Assembly: GCA_932294295.1 (NCBI GenBank)
Contig: OW028583.1
Location: 372,001-436,000, forward strand
Origin: Alitta virens
Lineage: Eukaryota; Annelida; Polychaeta; Phyllodocida; Nereididae
DNA length: 64,000 nucleotides
Direction: 5' to 3'
Position 1 is the stretch's first letter. Each line of letters opens with the position of its first letter. The position numbers were made by a program, and so were the translations under genes. This document shows positions 47,515-57,824 of the stretch, one piece after another. The notes beneath the pieces are model-generated. The model was not told the DNA's origin, searched no databases, and worked only from the letters and a program-made list of their open reading frames with translations.

Positions 47515-47695
47515 TGATTAGGGCTTTACGTCCTGTATTTCTGCACCAGTTGGGCTAAATAGGATAGGCAGAGACCATGGCAATGAGACAAAGGATGAAA
47601 CAGCCATCCAACTTAGGCTCGACCGGGAATCGAACCTGTGACCCAGTGGTTGGAAGCCCAGAGCGCTACCTCTGAGCTAGGCCCCACCCCCTACA
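47515..47695 (-). repeat. tRNA-derived SINE in IR2 spacer
   Basis: On the minus strand: GGGGCCTAGCTCAGAGGTAG, then GGTTCGATTCCCGG (perfect B box), then a body with TGGATGGCTGTTTCATCC. Close to the SINE at 62405-62605. Confidence 0.75.
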
Positions 47696-48181
47696 TTGTT
47701 AAGATAACGATAACCATAATCATTATTGTCATGAGAACATTAAACAGCGACATGTACAAAAGCATGTATAAAACTGATATTAATGAAAATTATAATCATA
47801 TTATCACAGTAAAAATAATACCGAAGTAGACTAAGGAAGCACAATATGGTTATGCTGCATTTAGGAATCTCATGCCTCTTGGAATGACTGACTTTTTGTA
47901 TCTTGCTGTTCTGGTATATTCGATTCTGTAACTTGTTCCTAATCTTAAAGCTCATCTGATCTTATTATCAATATTCCAAACTGCTACATTTGTTCATATA
48001 ATCAATGAAACTGCCTTAGTTTAATTTCTTTCTGTGTTCATCAAATTTGTTCTTGCACCATTTCGTTCATCACTATGTGAGCCATCCAAATCAAACGTGC
48101 TTTTATTAATTTTGTTTTTTCCTTCTATAATTCTTTCTTTCTTCCAATATTTAGTTTTTTCTGTCTCTCTGACAGTTTTGT

Positions 48182-48268
48182 ATTCTTTATTAGTTAATGT
48201 ATTATTATGTTACAAGCTGCTGCCGAAATGCCACCAATAACATAATAATACATTAACTAATAAAGAAT
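48182..48268. repeat. 31-bp perfect hairpin beside IR2 right arm
   Basis: The arm 48182-48212 (beginning ATTCTTTATTAG) is the exact complement of 48238-48268, with a 25-nt loop. It lies two bases from the inner edge of the right arm. Confidence 0.9.
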
Positions 48269-48858
48269 GATATGATATTATAGTCTGTGTACCCTAGAAA
48301 AATACTAAAACTACAATTATATATAATCTATTGTTATCATTATGTACAGCAAAATTGTTTTATCTTGTTGTATTGACCTAGTGATGTTCAAGAACATAAT
48401 ATAAAAAGTTGAGATATTATATACCTCTGCTGGAACTAGGTCATGTTATGTTGAGTCAACTCACAAACACTTAGATTTTTAGAGCAAAATGGGTTCACCA
48501 AGCCCCTGTGTCATTGACCTGTGTTTGTGTTAAATATCTATGTGGAGCAGGTCCTATGTAATTTTGATACACATTGAGAAATATTTGCATACTTTTCTTG
48601 AACTTAACAAAATTATCGCAAATTAAGTGTTGTGGTTTATTTTGGTTTCCTTTGTAAAGTATACAGCGTACACAAAATTCACACTCATTAATAGCATTTT
48701 TTAATAATTAATTTCCATCTTATATCCATGGAATGACTTCATGCTCAAGCTAGTTGCTTAAAAAGTTCCTAATTGTCCAAATTAAACTTGTAGAAGTTAA
48801 AAAAGAAAACTTACCCTTTCTTTAAAATATCTGACAGGAGAAGAGAAGTCCTGGGTGA

Positions 48859-49041
48859 GTGAGATTTTTGCTTATATATGCTCCCCTGGCCCTGATTGAA
48901 AATGTGCACATGGTACCAATGTTCCAGATAAACAATGTCTTGTATTTAGGCTACACAGTCTCAGCTGACCCATTCAACAATACCTTCTTCCTTTTAAATA
49001 GCAAACACACTGGGTCTTTTAATGAACCAGGCTTACTTTAA
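48859..49041 (+). CDS. 60-codon ORF, right copy, unknown
   Basis: Mirror of 44264-44446. No motif. Confidence 0.12.
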   Translation: MRFLLIYAPLALIENVHMVPMFQINNVLYLGYTVSADPFNNTFFLLNSKHTGSFNEPGLL

Positions 49042-49127
49042 GCTAACCTTGGATAATGTTCAGGTGCTAAAATTAGATAATATGCACCTTAAGGGTCTGA
49101 CAATATATTAGGAACCTTATAAGTGAT

Positions 49128-49248
49128 AGTGTCTGCCTGACTGTCTGACTGTCTGATTGTCTGATTGTCTGACTGTCTGTCTAGCTGTCTTTCTGTCTGT
49201 CTGTATGTTTGTCTGTCTGTCTGTCAAGCTGTCTCACTGTCTGTCTGT
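49128..49248 (+). repeat. (CTGT)n microsatellite, IR2 right arm
   Basis: Runs of CTGTCTGT with variants, a mirror of 44056-44175. Confidence 0.9.
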
Positions 49249-49269
49249 ACCAGTTGCCAACTTCACAAA

Positions 49270-49910
49270 ACTGCATGACTGTTACAAAACTATTTGATGA
49301 AGAAAGTCAGAAAGTCAACAACTTTAATATATTGATAAATGATACTAAAATTGAATTTGTCCATTTCAACTTTTTGGGAATAACCATTGACAAACATTTG
49401 TACTGGAAAGCACATGTCAACAAAATCATTGAAAAGATATCTAAAACTGTAGGAATCATGTCAAAATTAACAACTGTTCGCCAAAAGAAGTTATCCTTCT
49501 GTTATATAATTCACTATTTCTACCTTATCTTAACTATGGTCTTTTGTCATGGAAATCCCAAGTAAATAAGTTAAATTAAGCTATAAGAAAAGGCAGTTAG
49601 AAAATTTCAGGTGCAAAATATAATGCGCATACTACTCCACTCTTTGGAGATTGAATAACATGTTACCTAGATATTTCTACGCAATGTTATTCAAAAGAAA
49701 CTCCGAACTACATTTCAATAATATTGGTAGACCAATTAATTTTCAACTACCAATAGTTAACATGAGTATGCGCAAGCAAAGTATGCAATTTATCATTCCT
49801 TCTGCCTATAACAATTGTCTCCGAATAATAATAGAAAAATTATACTCCCACAGTTTTCAAGGTTTTATAAATTATTTTAAGCCTCATACTTAAATCAATT
49901 CAACCAAATT
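49270..49910 (+). pseudogene. LINE reverse transcriptase C-terminal fragment, IR2 right arm
   Basis: Carries the same FLGITIDKHLYWKAHV motif. It then shifts frame to reach NNMLPRYFYAML... and ends SFQGFINYFKPHT near 49893. The C-terminal open piece at 49651-49893 is longer than its left-arm equivalent. Confidence 0.65.
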
Positions 49911-50144
49911 TTTTAAATTGAAAATTGTTAAATATTAGAATAAACCTATCAATGTTTTCTGCTTATTCATCACTCACCTTTGACCTGTGATCCTCTTTTT
50001 GTAACCTCAACAGGTACACCTGCTTCCATGTTATTGTTACATAATGGATCATGCTTACAATATTTGTAAGTTTGTCACGGTCTTCGTAATTTTTCTTTAC
50101 CCATTTGACTCAATTATTTCATTATTATATTTTTTCATTATTCA

Positions 50145-50490
50145 TGGGGGGGGGGGGGGGGGCTAGGTCAGTGATAGCGCGCTGGGCTTCCAACCACTGG
50201 GTCTCGGGTTCAATTCATGGTCGAGCCTATGTCGGATAGCTGTTTCATCCTTCGTCTCACTGCCATGGTCCCTACCTGTCCTAATTAGCCCATCAAGTGC
50301 AGAAATACAGGACGTAGAGCCCTAATCCACCCACCCTTCATTATTCATGTATGGTTTTTGTTCTGTTTTTTCGCCAAGGGTAGCTAGCCCCATTTAGGGA
50401 CCCAGGTCTTTTGGGGTCTCCCGGACATTTATTTTTTATGTCAAATAAACCAGTTTGAGTCTGAATCTGAGTCTGAGTCTCTATTGTGAC
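50145..50490 (+). repeat. tRNA-derived SINE, IR2 right arm
   Basis: Begins with an 18-base G run, then GGCTAGGTCAGTGATAG and a B-box-like GGGTTCAATTC. Its tail, TGAGTCTGAATCTGAGTC, leads straight into the NADAR-like pseudogene. Confidence 0.65.
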
Positions 50491-50998
50491 ACACTTATCA
50501 TCGATTCAAAATCAGACACTGTCGAAAAAACTTGATCAGCTGTCACCTGATCTGGACCCTGCAGAATTGGCTACAAAGCGATCAGATCAGGTGACTGCAT
50601 TCTTCACAGTTACTAGTCCCTTGTCCAACTTCTTTTATACACCATACCTGGAAATTGATGTATTTTACAACTGGTAAAAAGTATCTGCAATCACAAAAAG
50701 CTTACTTTGCAGAGTAACCTCAAGTTCTTGCTGAAATAAAATCAACAATCCTGCCCCATGTAAAAGAATCCATGGGTGATAGTCTCAAAGTAAAGGAGGA
50801 AGACCGGCTTCCCATAGCAAGATATGCTGTACATAAGGTGTGAAGTACTAAATTTAAATGCGACCCAAGAGGCGGAGATTTTCTTCTTAAGACTGGAAAT
50901 ACTGTACTGGCGGAAGCTGGTCCCAACATCATCTGGGGAACTGGCGCTAAACTGAATGATCCCAATATACTCATCCCAGCAACAATAGAAGGAAATTA
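50486..50998 (+). pseudogene. NADAR-like (YbiA/DUF1768) pseudogene, right copy
   Basis: Reads LDPAELATKRSDQVTAFF, then TSPLSNFFYTPYLEID and a stop at 50677. The frame-corrected remainder shows GKKYLQSQKAYFAE, KEEDRLPIARYAVHKV and DFLLKTGNTVLAEAGPNI followed by IWGTG, ending ILIPATIEGN before a stop at about 50998. Those landmarks match the NADAR fold. At least three stops interrupt it. The left copy shares some defects but not the 50677 stop. Confidence 0.5.
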
Positions 50999-51240
50999 GG
51001 GAAAATCTTAAGTGCAATACAAACTGAACTTACACAAGCTCAAATATGAACTGTAACATATTTAATGTAAAAACCGTAGATAGTGAATATAATGTACCAA
51101 CGAAAAGATTTAACTGCATTTTTAAGCATGTACTCGTAAAACCACAGATAGTATATATAATGTAGAAATGAAAATATCTTTAGCTGCATATGTTCTAGAC
51201 ATGTACTGTATTTGTATGTTTTTGTAAACTTGTAAAGATT

Positions 51241-52524
51241 AAGGTTTAAGGTTTAAGGTTTAAGGTTGAAGGTTTATTTAGTAGACACCCAAATTGGCTC
51301 GTGGCCGCTTGATTAGGTGTGTGTTTTCACAATGTTTAAATATAATTGCAAGTAAAACAATTCTGTATGTTACAGTTAATTTGGTATCCATTAATTATAT
51401 AAAGTTTGACATATTGAGCAAATCCAACAAGACTATGCGTTTGCAATTTAGAAGATATGATATGTTCTGTTTTATTTAATGTATTTATCATTTTTAACTT
51501 TAAGCAGTTTTCAGTTAATGTCCTTCTATGGAAAGTATTGTAATATTGATTTTTTGATCTGGTGTTGTAGTTATGTATGTCTTTTGATTTCAATATTTCA
51601 ATATTTTGGAAATATTCAGGGACACCATTGTTTTCAAGTTTATGTAAAAATTTATATATCTGTAATTTGTTGATGTCTTCTGAACGTAATATATTAAGTC
51701 TTTTAAACAGTGGTTCAGTATGGGCATTGAATCTAGAATTGGTTATTACACGAATGGCTCTTTTTTGGATCTTATTTAGTTTGTAGGATTTATGTCCCCA
51801 GACAAGTATTCCATAACATAATTTCGAATGCATAAGAGAATTGTATATTTGAAGCAGAATGTTTTCTGACACTGACTTCTTGATCAAATTGAAGGAGCCA
51901 ATAGTTTTTGATAATGTGGCTGTTAATCTACTTATATGATTCTTAAATGTGAGTGCAGTGTCCAGTAGTATACCAAGATAATTGAAACTGCTAACAGTCT
52001 CTATTTGCTTACCATTCAATTTTATTTCTAGTTGGTCTACTTTTATTTGGATGTTATGGAATATCATGCATTTTGTCTTATTTGTATTCAATGAGAGTTT
52101 ATTAGATTTTAGCCATATAGAGATATTCTGGAGTTCATCATTTATATTTTTTGAATTTTGAGCGGCTGTTAACTCGACTTTTATAGAACTACATAACGTG
52201 GTATCATCTGCATATATTATGACATCAAAGTAATCAGTTGCCCTGCAAATATCATTGATATATATTATGAATAATAAAGGTCCTAATATTGATCCTTGAG
52301 GTACTCCTGTAGTTATAATTTCAGTTTTTGATTTTTTGTCCTCGAATTGCACATATTGTTTTCTGTTTGATAAGTAGCTGACAAATAGTTCTAGTTCAGT
52401 GCCCTTTAGTCCATAGAATTGAAGTTTATTCAAAAGAATTTGATGATCTATAGTATCAAATGCTTTACTAAGATCCATAAATACATTAACAGGAACCTTA
52501 TTTTCTTCCATCATCCATATGAAA
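51241..52524 (-). mobile_element. 5'-truncated LINE inserted in copy 3
   Basis: Absent from the equivalent point in both IR1 arms (around 12634). The minus strand encodes the second half of a reverse transcriptase: VFMDLSKAFDTIDHQ, GVPQGSILGPLL, the catalytic YADDTTL and FNYLGILLDTALTFKNH, then a C-terminal region, stopping near 51336. The frame stays open across the insertion edge to 52655 by chance. The 3' end carries four AAACCTT heptamers. The 5' half, including any endonuclease, is missing. L2/CR1/Jockey-like by motif. Confidence 0.85.
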
Positions 52525-53534
52525 GGTATTGTAAAACTGCAAATAATTGAATATAATTTAAAATGAAAAATTATAAGCGGAATTTGCCAGTATATCACAT
52601 ATTGTTTGTGTAAAAAGGGACAGTCAAAATGTTTTCTGTGTAAAGAGCAGTACATTTAACAGGAAGCACATATGATACATAGACTGTATATATATATATA
52701 TATATACATTTGTGATTCATATAGACAAAATGACAGGCCTTTGACTGAAAATGTACAGTAATGCCACCTAACAGGGTTATCTCCAGTCTTTCTTGTTGTT
52801 GGTGCTGCCATCTGATGTATAAAGTGTAATCATGTGAATAACTCCTTGATTGGCAATTCAACGAGTACAAACATTCTCATTTCTATAAAATAAAGAGATT
52901 CATTATATAGAAAAAAATTTTTGTCAGATACACCAATCAGGAATCTGTTGATTTTGTCTGTATTAATTGCCCAGTCATCAGCTGTTAGTGGCCATGGAAA
53001 GTCTGTAGTCTGTCTGAAACCAGAACTCCTGGACCACATTACCACGAAGAGAAAGTACAGCATCTTGGTGTGCACTTCAATAGTTGCAAAGCCAACCTTT
53101 TATCATTGATAACTCCAGATTGCATATCACATTTACTAAGTCATTGTTACTATGCCTCAAAGTGGATGTTCTCACTAAAAGTAATATTTTATAATGATCC
53201 TGGACCTTCATAGCACAAGTGTGGGTATTTAAAAATGTGGCTGCGATAAAGTGAAAAATCGGTTTCTGGTAATGACGGCCCTATTTTGTGCACTCACTTT
53301 CCTTGGGAAACATTTGATCACAATGAAATTTGTTTTATTGTATCCTTTGACCCTCAAAACATAGGGTTAGATGCCTTACTTGTGGAATATTTGCCGAGAT
53401 ATAGCAAAAAGAAGAACTGATTTGCATAGAAAACATACGTGGGACATTTTTAGGCCTTTTTAACAAGCCATCATAATTTTTTACACAATCTTTGCCACCT
53501 GGTAGCATTGGTTAAAAGTTGAATTCCGGGGATG

Positions 53535-53538
53535 CAGG
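53535..53538. repeat. Target-site duplication CAGG (5' side of LTR element 2)
   Basis: CAGG recurs at 56996-56999; the IR1 arms have the single-copy empty site GGGGATGCAGGGAACTC. Confidence 0.9.
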
Positions 53539-53782
53539 TGTGATGACCTGCATCCTGCCATGTTTGAATGCTAGTAGCCGTTGACCTAGAATGTGGGGTA
53601 TTTCCACTGCCATGGCGTGGGTATCACGTGATAGGGGCTGCTGGTGTTAAGCAGGGTGTTGTGCTCTGAGTAAGGTCTAGCCTATTGGGCAAATAGGACG
53701 TATGTGACATTGGGACAGGAGGAACAAATATGTGAAACTTAAACTCTTGCTCTTGGTCTGAGTCAATCAGAGGGACCTTACA
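53539..53782 (+). mobile_element. 5' LTR of element 2 (244 bp)
   Basis: Starts TGTGATGACC and ends CCTTACA. One difference seen from the 3' LTR (ACAAAT against ATAAAT). It is followed by TTGGCGCCCGATGTGGG, a Lys-type-looking primer-binding site offset by two bases. Confidence 0.95.
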
Positions 53783-54050
53783 ATTGGCGCCCGATGTGGG
53801 ACTTGACTCAGTCCAAGGAGAGCTTCTGTGCTACAAGGATTAACCTCGCATTGAGAAAGGATTATCTTTGACATAAGGATTATCTTTGACACTGACTTTG
53901 GCACATAGGAATTCCTCCTGCATTACTCACTGCAGTGGAGGCCGATAAGTGGTTTCACTTTCTTTGGTGTTAGTTGTTGCCCCAGTCACATTGTTGATCT
54001 TTTTGACAATTTCTTGTTTGTCTTGTTTGAAATTTGTCTGGTTTGAAAAG

Positions 54051-54974
54051 ATGCCAGGTACTTCGAGTTTAAGACCCAGGCCTAATAGGGTGTTGCATCA
54101 GCCAGTCGACAGCCTCATGGCTGGCCAGCTGACTGACACCCCACGTGGCTCCCAGTCAAGCAGGATGGTGGCTGGGGAGGCCACTCCCAGAATATCTGAT
54201 ATAGGGGCTGGAGCTGGAGCTGTAATGGCTGACAATGCTGCCCCAAGTGCTCGTGCCCACCCCAGAAGACGTAGGAGACGTCGAGAGGCCCTTCCTCCTT
54301 TGTATGATGGTCAGGGAGTTGCTTTTACTGATTATATGTTGGAGTTTGGGAGGGTGGCTGACTTTAATGGGTGGACTGATGAGGAACGTTGCTTTCATAT
54401 GTGGACCAGCATAGATGGTCCAGCCCGTTTGAAAATGGTGTCCTTGCCCTACGAAAAATCGTGGAGCCGGATGGTAGACCAATTAAGGTCTCTGTTCTGT
54501 TCCACTAGGGCCCTTGATGCTTATAGAAATAAGTGGTTGAATGCTAGGAGGGGCCCAGATATGGATTTGGAGTCATATGGCCTGTTCCTGTTAGACCTGT
54601 CTCGTAAGGCCAATCCTGTGTCCACTGGGGAAGAACAAGAGAGGTATGCAAAAGAGAGGTTCATGGATACCTCTGGGTCCACAGATCTGAGGTTTTGGTT
54701 GGGGGTCCTTAAACCAGCCACACTTCAGGATGCCATTGACCTGGCCACTCAGTATGAATCTGCTTACCAAGCTGCCAAGCCCCATAAGCCCGACATTGGG
54801 CCCCCAAGGGCTGTGGCCATGGTGCAAGCAGATGAGCCCAAGCCATTCCCCCTTCCCCAGGTGACTGGACCCCCATCTGGGGCCCCAGTCACCGAAGCCC
54901 AGGTGAGAGAAATTTTCTATTCCCTCATGCAGGATGTCTTGGCAGGCCGAGGTGGGGATGGAGTACAGCAATGA
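54051..54974 (+). CDS. gag: Gag of LTR element 2
   Basis: The frame opens at 53949, but residues before ATG 54051 (MPGTSSLRPRP) are hydrophobic and not gag-like, so that ATG is preferred (307 codons). A Pro/Ser/Arg-rich N-terminus with an RRRRRRR run leads into a Gypsy-type capsid region: LPPLYDGQGVAFTDYMLEF, WTDEERCFHMW, LDAYRNKWLNARR and DLESYGLFLLDL. No zinc knuckle remains; the frame ends soon after a Pro-rich linker, where the pol deletion begins. Confidence 0.85.
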   Translation: MPGTSSLRPRPNRVLHQPVDSLMAGQLTDTPRGSQSSRMVAGEATPRISDIGAGAGAVMADNAAPSARAHPRRRRRRREALPPLYDGQGVAFTDYMLEFGRVADFNGWTDEERCFHMWTSIDGPARLKMVSLPYEKSWSRMVDQLRSLFCSTRALDAYRNKWLNARRGPDMDLESYGLFLLDLSRKANPVSTGEEQERYAKERFMDTSGSTDLRFWLGVLKPATLQDAIDLATQYESAYQAAKPHKPDIGPPRAVAMVQADEPKPFPLPQVTGPPSGAPVTEAQVREIFYSLMQDVLAGRGGDGVQQ

Positions 54975-55069
54975 TCGTTGCTGTGACCACACCTTTTTCC
55001 CACTTCTGATGAGTCCCTTGACACTGGGACCTCAGAGGGCAATAGGGATGAGAAGGATGACATATTTTT

Positions 55070-55142
55070 GGGGTCCTTATAGGGTGGTGCGTAGGATAGG
55101 GGAGGTCAATTACGAAATTGAGTCCCCAGCCTCTGGAAAGTG
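55070..55142 (+). pseudogene. pol: Integrase C-terminal remnant of LTR element 2
   Basis: The frame reads GPYRVVRRIGEVNYEIESPAS, the conserved turn near the end of Gypsy-type integrases. It sits about 100 bp past the gag stop, marking the pol deletion. Confidence 0.6.
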
Positions 55143-55399
55143 ACCCTTACACTGACCCTTCACTGTATAGTGGTGGTGACCAGGCAGCCCCCTCGCCTGG
55201 CTGTGAAGAATCCGCCTCTGACGCTGAGGTGCGGAATGCCACAGGCCATGCCTCCTGATGCTGGGGAGCCAAATGTGGTCCCCACAGGCCACATGGAGCT
55301 GGAAGGGGTTGAGAAGTCCCCAGGCCACGTGGTGTGAGAGGATGGAGCGAATGGAACCCCTGCTAGCAGGATCCAAAGTTCAAGCACTTATCATTGGAT

Positions 55400-56751
55400 C
55401 CTGAGGCTGTTTCTTTTGTCCCAACCAGGCATAGGCAGCTTCCAGAGCGATATGGTCACAATGTGGGGTGCGATTATAACCCCAATTCGTCTATTTTTTA
55501 ATTAAAATAAGATGGTACTTTGAGTAAAAAGTAGGACTGCAGTATTTTTAGGAAACAGGGCGCCCTCTCTTTGCTGTCATATTAATTTATTGCAGTAAAG
55601 TTGTTTCCTTTAAAGGCTGTGTAATTCGCGAAGTAATAGAAAGGAGTGAACTGGTCTCTTATATTTGTATGTGAATATATATAAAAGTGGCCAAGCATGT
55701 ACCTATTGTGGGGAAATACTAAAAATGATGCTATTGTGACCATAGGTCATTTTGTAGGTTTAGGTTCACTCGCCTGAGAATAATAGTATGTCCAACTATT
55801 GGGGAAATGCAAAAGTAATTGCTAAAACATGCGGTTGGTGTGTAACTTTGATTCATAGAGGAATGAAGTTATCAGAAAAAATGTGAAGTTATTAAGTGCT
55901 GGCATCATTGATTGGGACCTCAAGGCCGCCAGGAAGTGCTGGAGCAGAGTGCCAGGTGGATGCCCTTTTCTCCAGGAGGTCCAGAGGCTGCCCACGGAAG
56001 AGATGTGCAAGGAGAGAGGCCCCCTGAACTAGGTTCTCCAGCTGGCTGAACCTGGGGCCTCCCCAGTCTCCTGCCCCGGAAAACATGATGACGACCCAGA
56101 TAGCCCCCCATCTGCAACATTGGTCAAGGACGGATGTGACACCCTGACACTTGGGTGTTCTTTTCACTTACCATGGAACTATCAATTGGAATACGCCCCT
56201 GGAGGGGCTTATACACCATTTAGTGAACGTTGGACTCAAGAAAAAAGAGCCTAAAATCATGGATTTTAACATTTAAAAGTGTAGCTGTCAGTTTGACAGG
56301 TGACAGCTGGCCCAGGTCATGGGGTCAATGTGACAGAAACTTTTAAAATGGAACTTAACTTTGTTCAGTGTGAACACCGTGCTTGCCTTGTGCAAAAGAA
56401 CTGCAAAGTGACTCTGTTACAGTTGTTTGTTGTGAAAATGAATGAATAATGTCTGTCCGTCAGTTTAATGTTGTCTGTTTGAATGTTTGCATTATTGGGG
56501 TTATGACATTTGGTTGTCAATGTTCATGGATTGTTTTTGTCATTGTAATTTGAATGTTTGTTTATTATATGTGTTCCTGATCGCCAGTCACAAGTCCTCC
56601 ATACTGTTAGATTTGATAGATTTTTAAGGTATGGGAGTTTTATGAATACTTTAAAGTTGAAGTTGTATTAACTCCAGGTATTGGGTGCACTTAAGGTCTC
56701 CATCGCTTGTCCGAAGGCATGAGGACATGCCTTCTCATCGGGAGGATGTGA
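55400..56751 (+). other. Non-coding internal region of LTR element 2
   Basis: No credible open frame. A purine-rich GGGAGGATGTGA just before 56752 may be the polypurine tract. Confidence 0.6.
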
Positions 56752-56995
56752 TGTGATGACCTGCATCCTGCCATGTTTGAATGCTAGTAGCCGTTGACCT
56801 AGAATGTGGGGTATTTCCACTGCCATGGCGTGGGTATCACGTGATAGGGGCTGCTGGTGTTAAGCAGGGTGTTGTGCTCTGAGTAAGGTCTAGCCTATTG
56901 GGCAAATAGGACGTATGTGACATTGGGACAGGAGGAATAAATATGTGAAACTTAAACTCTTGCTCTTGGTCTGAGTCAATCAGAGGGACCTTACA
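56752..56995 (+). mobile_element. 3' LTR of element 2 (244 bp)
   Basis: Nearly identical to the 5' LTR and followed by CAGG. The single substitution creates AATAAA. Confidence 0.95.
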
Positions 56996-57427
56996 CAGGG
57001 AACTCACTTTCCCACTAAACTGTTACGCTGAACCAGGAATCAAACCCAGGACCCAGTGGTTGGAAGCAGGAGTCAGAGGTGTTTCTATGATGATGCCCCC
57101 CCCCCCTATCTGGAATATTCTGGATCCACTGCTGCATAATATGGACTATCAGAAACAAACAGTGCCATACATAAATAAGCGAACTCCACTGAATAATTTG
57201 TATTAGTTGATAAACAGTAAAAAGCTGTGAATTGTAACTTTTACTTTTATTTAGATGATTTTGTCGCTTTGGTTGGCATTAAATAGCAGGACGACCAATA
57301 AATACATATCTATAACTCTAAATTATGGGAATTCCATTTAGATTACTCAGTATTAGTGATGATAGCATATTAAACTTGCATTTCAATACAGAAACATGAC
57401 CAACTAGGAAGGACTGATAAAAATTAA

Positions 57428-57468
57428 CAGCTCAAAGATATCTTAACTGTAAAGATATCTTTGAGCTG
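57428..57468. repeat. 41-bp hairpin (copy 3)
   Basis: Same stem as in both IR1 arms with one mismatch (GTAAAG for GTTAAG). Confidence 0.85.
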
Positions 57469-57824
57469 CTTAATAATATTGTTTTTCTCCCCATTAGTGG
57501 TTTACTTTATTTCAACTTCCTAATAAATATTGATTCTAATTAACCTATCCAAAGAGTTAGTCTGTGCTATTATATCTCACGAAATAGTCAACTTTAGTCA
57601 GTGTCATGTGAAAGGACATGTTTATGACTATTATGTTAGAAATTTTGACTACTGCCATACATGTAACTGACTACTGACTTGCTTGTTACATAAAGCTGAC
57701 AAAAGCAGTCATTTATAGACACAATCAAAATGAGTAAAAATATATATTACAAATTCAACCATTTTTATGTAAGACATTTTCAAATGTCAACACTGAGTGG
57801 AGTTGAACCCAAATTACAAATAAC

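Larger units (their letters stand above)
45035..48270. other. IR2 spacer
   Basis: 3.24 kb between the arms. Holds a duplicated SINE-like block (45230-45800), a possible signal-peptide exon (45987-46035), a SINE (47515-47695) and a strong hairpin at the right edge (48182-48268). The stretch 46080-47500 shows nothing I recognise. Confidence 0.6.
48271..51190 (-). repeat. Second inverted repeat IR2, right arm (2,920 bp)
   Basis: Mirror of 42114-45034, with few differences. Its outer end touches copy 3 directly (CTGCATA|TGTTCTAG). The outermost ~150 bp hold two diverged copies of a ~50-bp phrase (ACTATCTGTGGTTTTAC and ACTATCTACGGTTTTTAC on the complementary strand), like subterminal repeats of DNA transposons. 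Confidence 0.9.
53539..56995 (+). mobile_element. Non-autonomous Ty3/Gypsy-type LTR element (3.46 kb)
   Basis: Two 244-bp LTRs, a primer-binding site, an intact gag and a short integrase-end remnant (GPYRVVRRIGEVNYEIESP near 55070-55130). No protease, reverse transcriptase or RNase H lies between them, so most of pol was deleted. The rest, 55400-56740, is non-coding. It would need a helper for mobilisation. Nested in copy 3. Confidence 0.88.

Noticed and set aside
52830..53075. Copy-3 frame reading WPLTADDWAINTDKINRFL as a possible exon
   Set aside because: Protein-like in copy 3 only; both IR1 arms have an extra base that breaks it, and no family was recognised.
54156..54992. Minus-strand ORFs opposite gag of LTR element 2
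   Set aside because: Shadows of the coding frame; no motif.
55822..56167. Minus-strand ORFs in the LTR element 2 interior
   Set aside because: Short, overlapping, without family motifs, in the non-coding part of the element.
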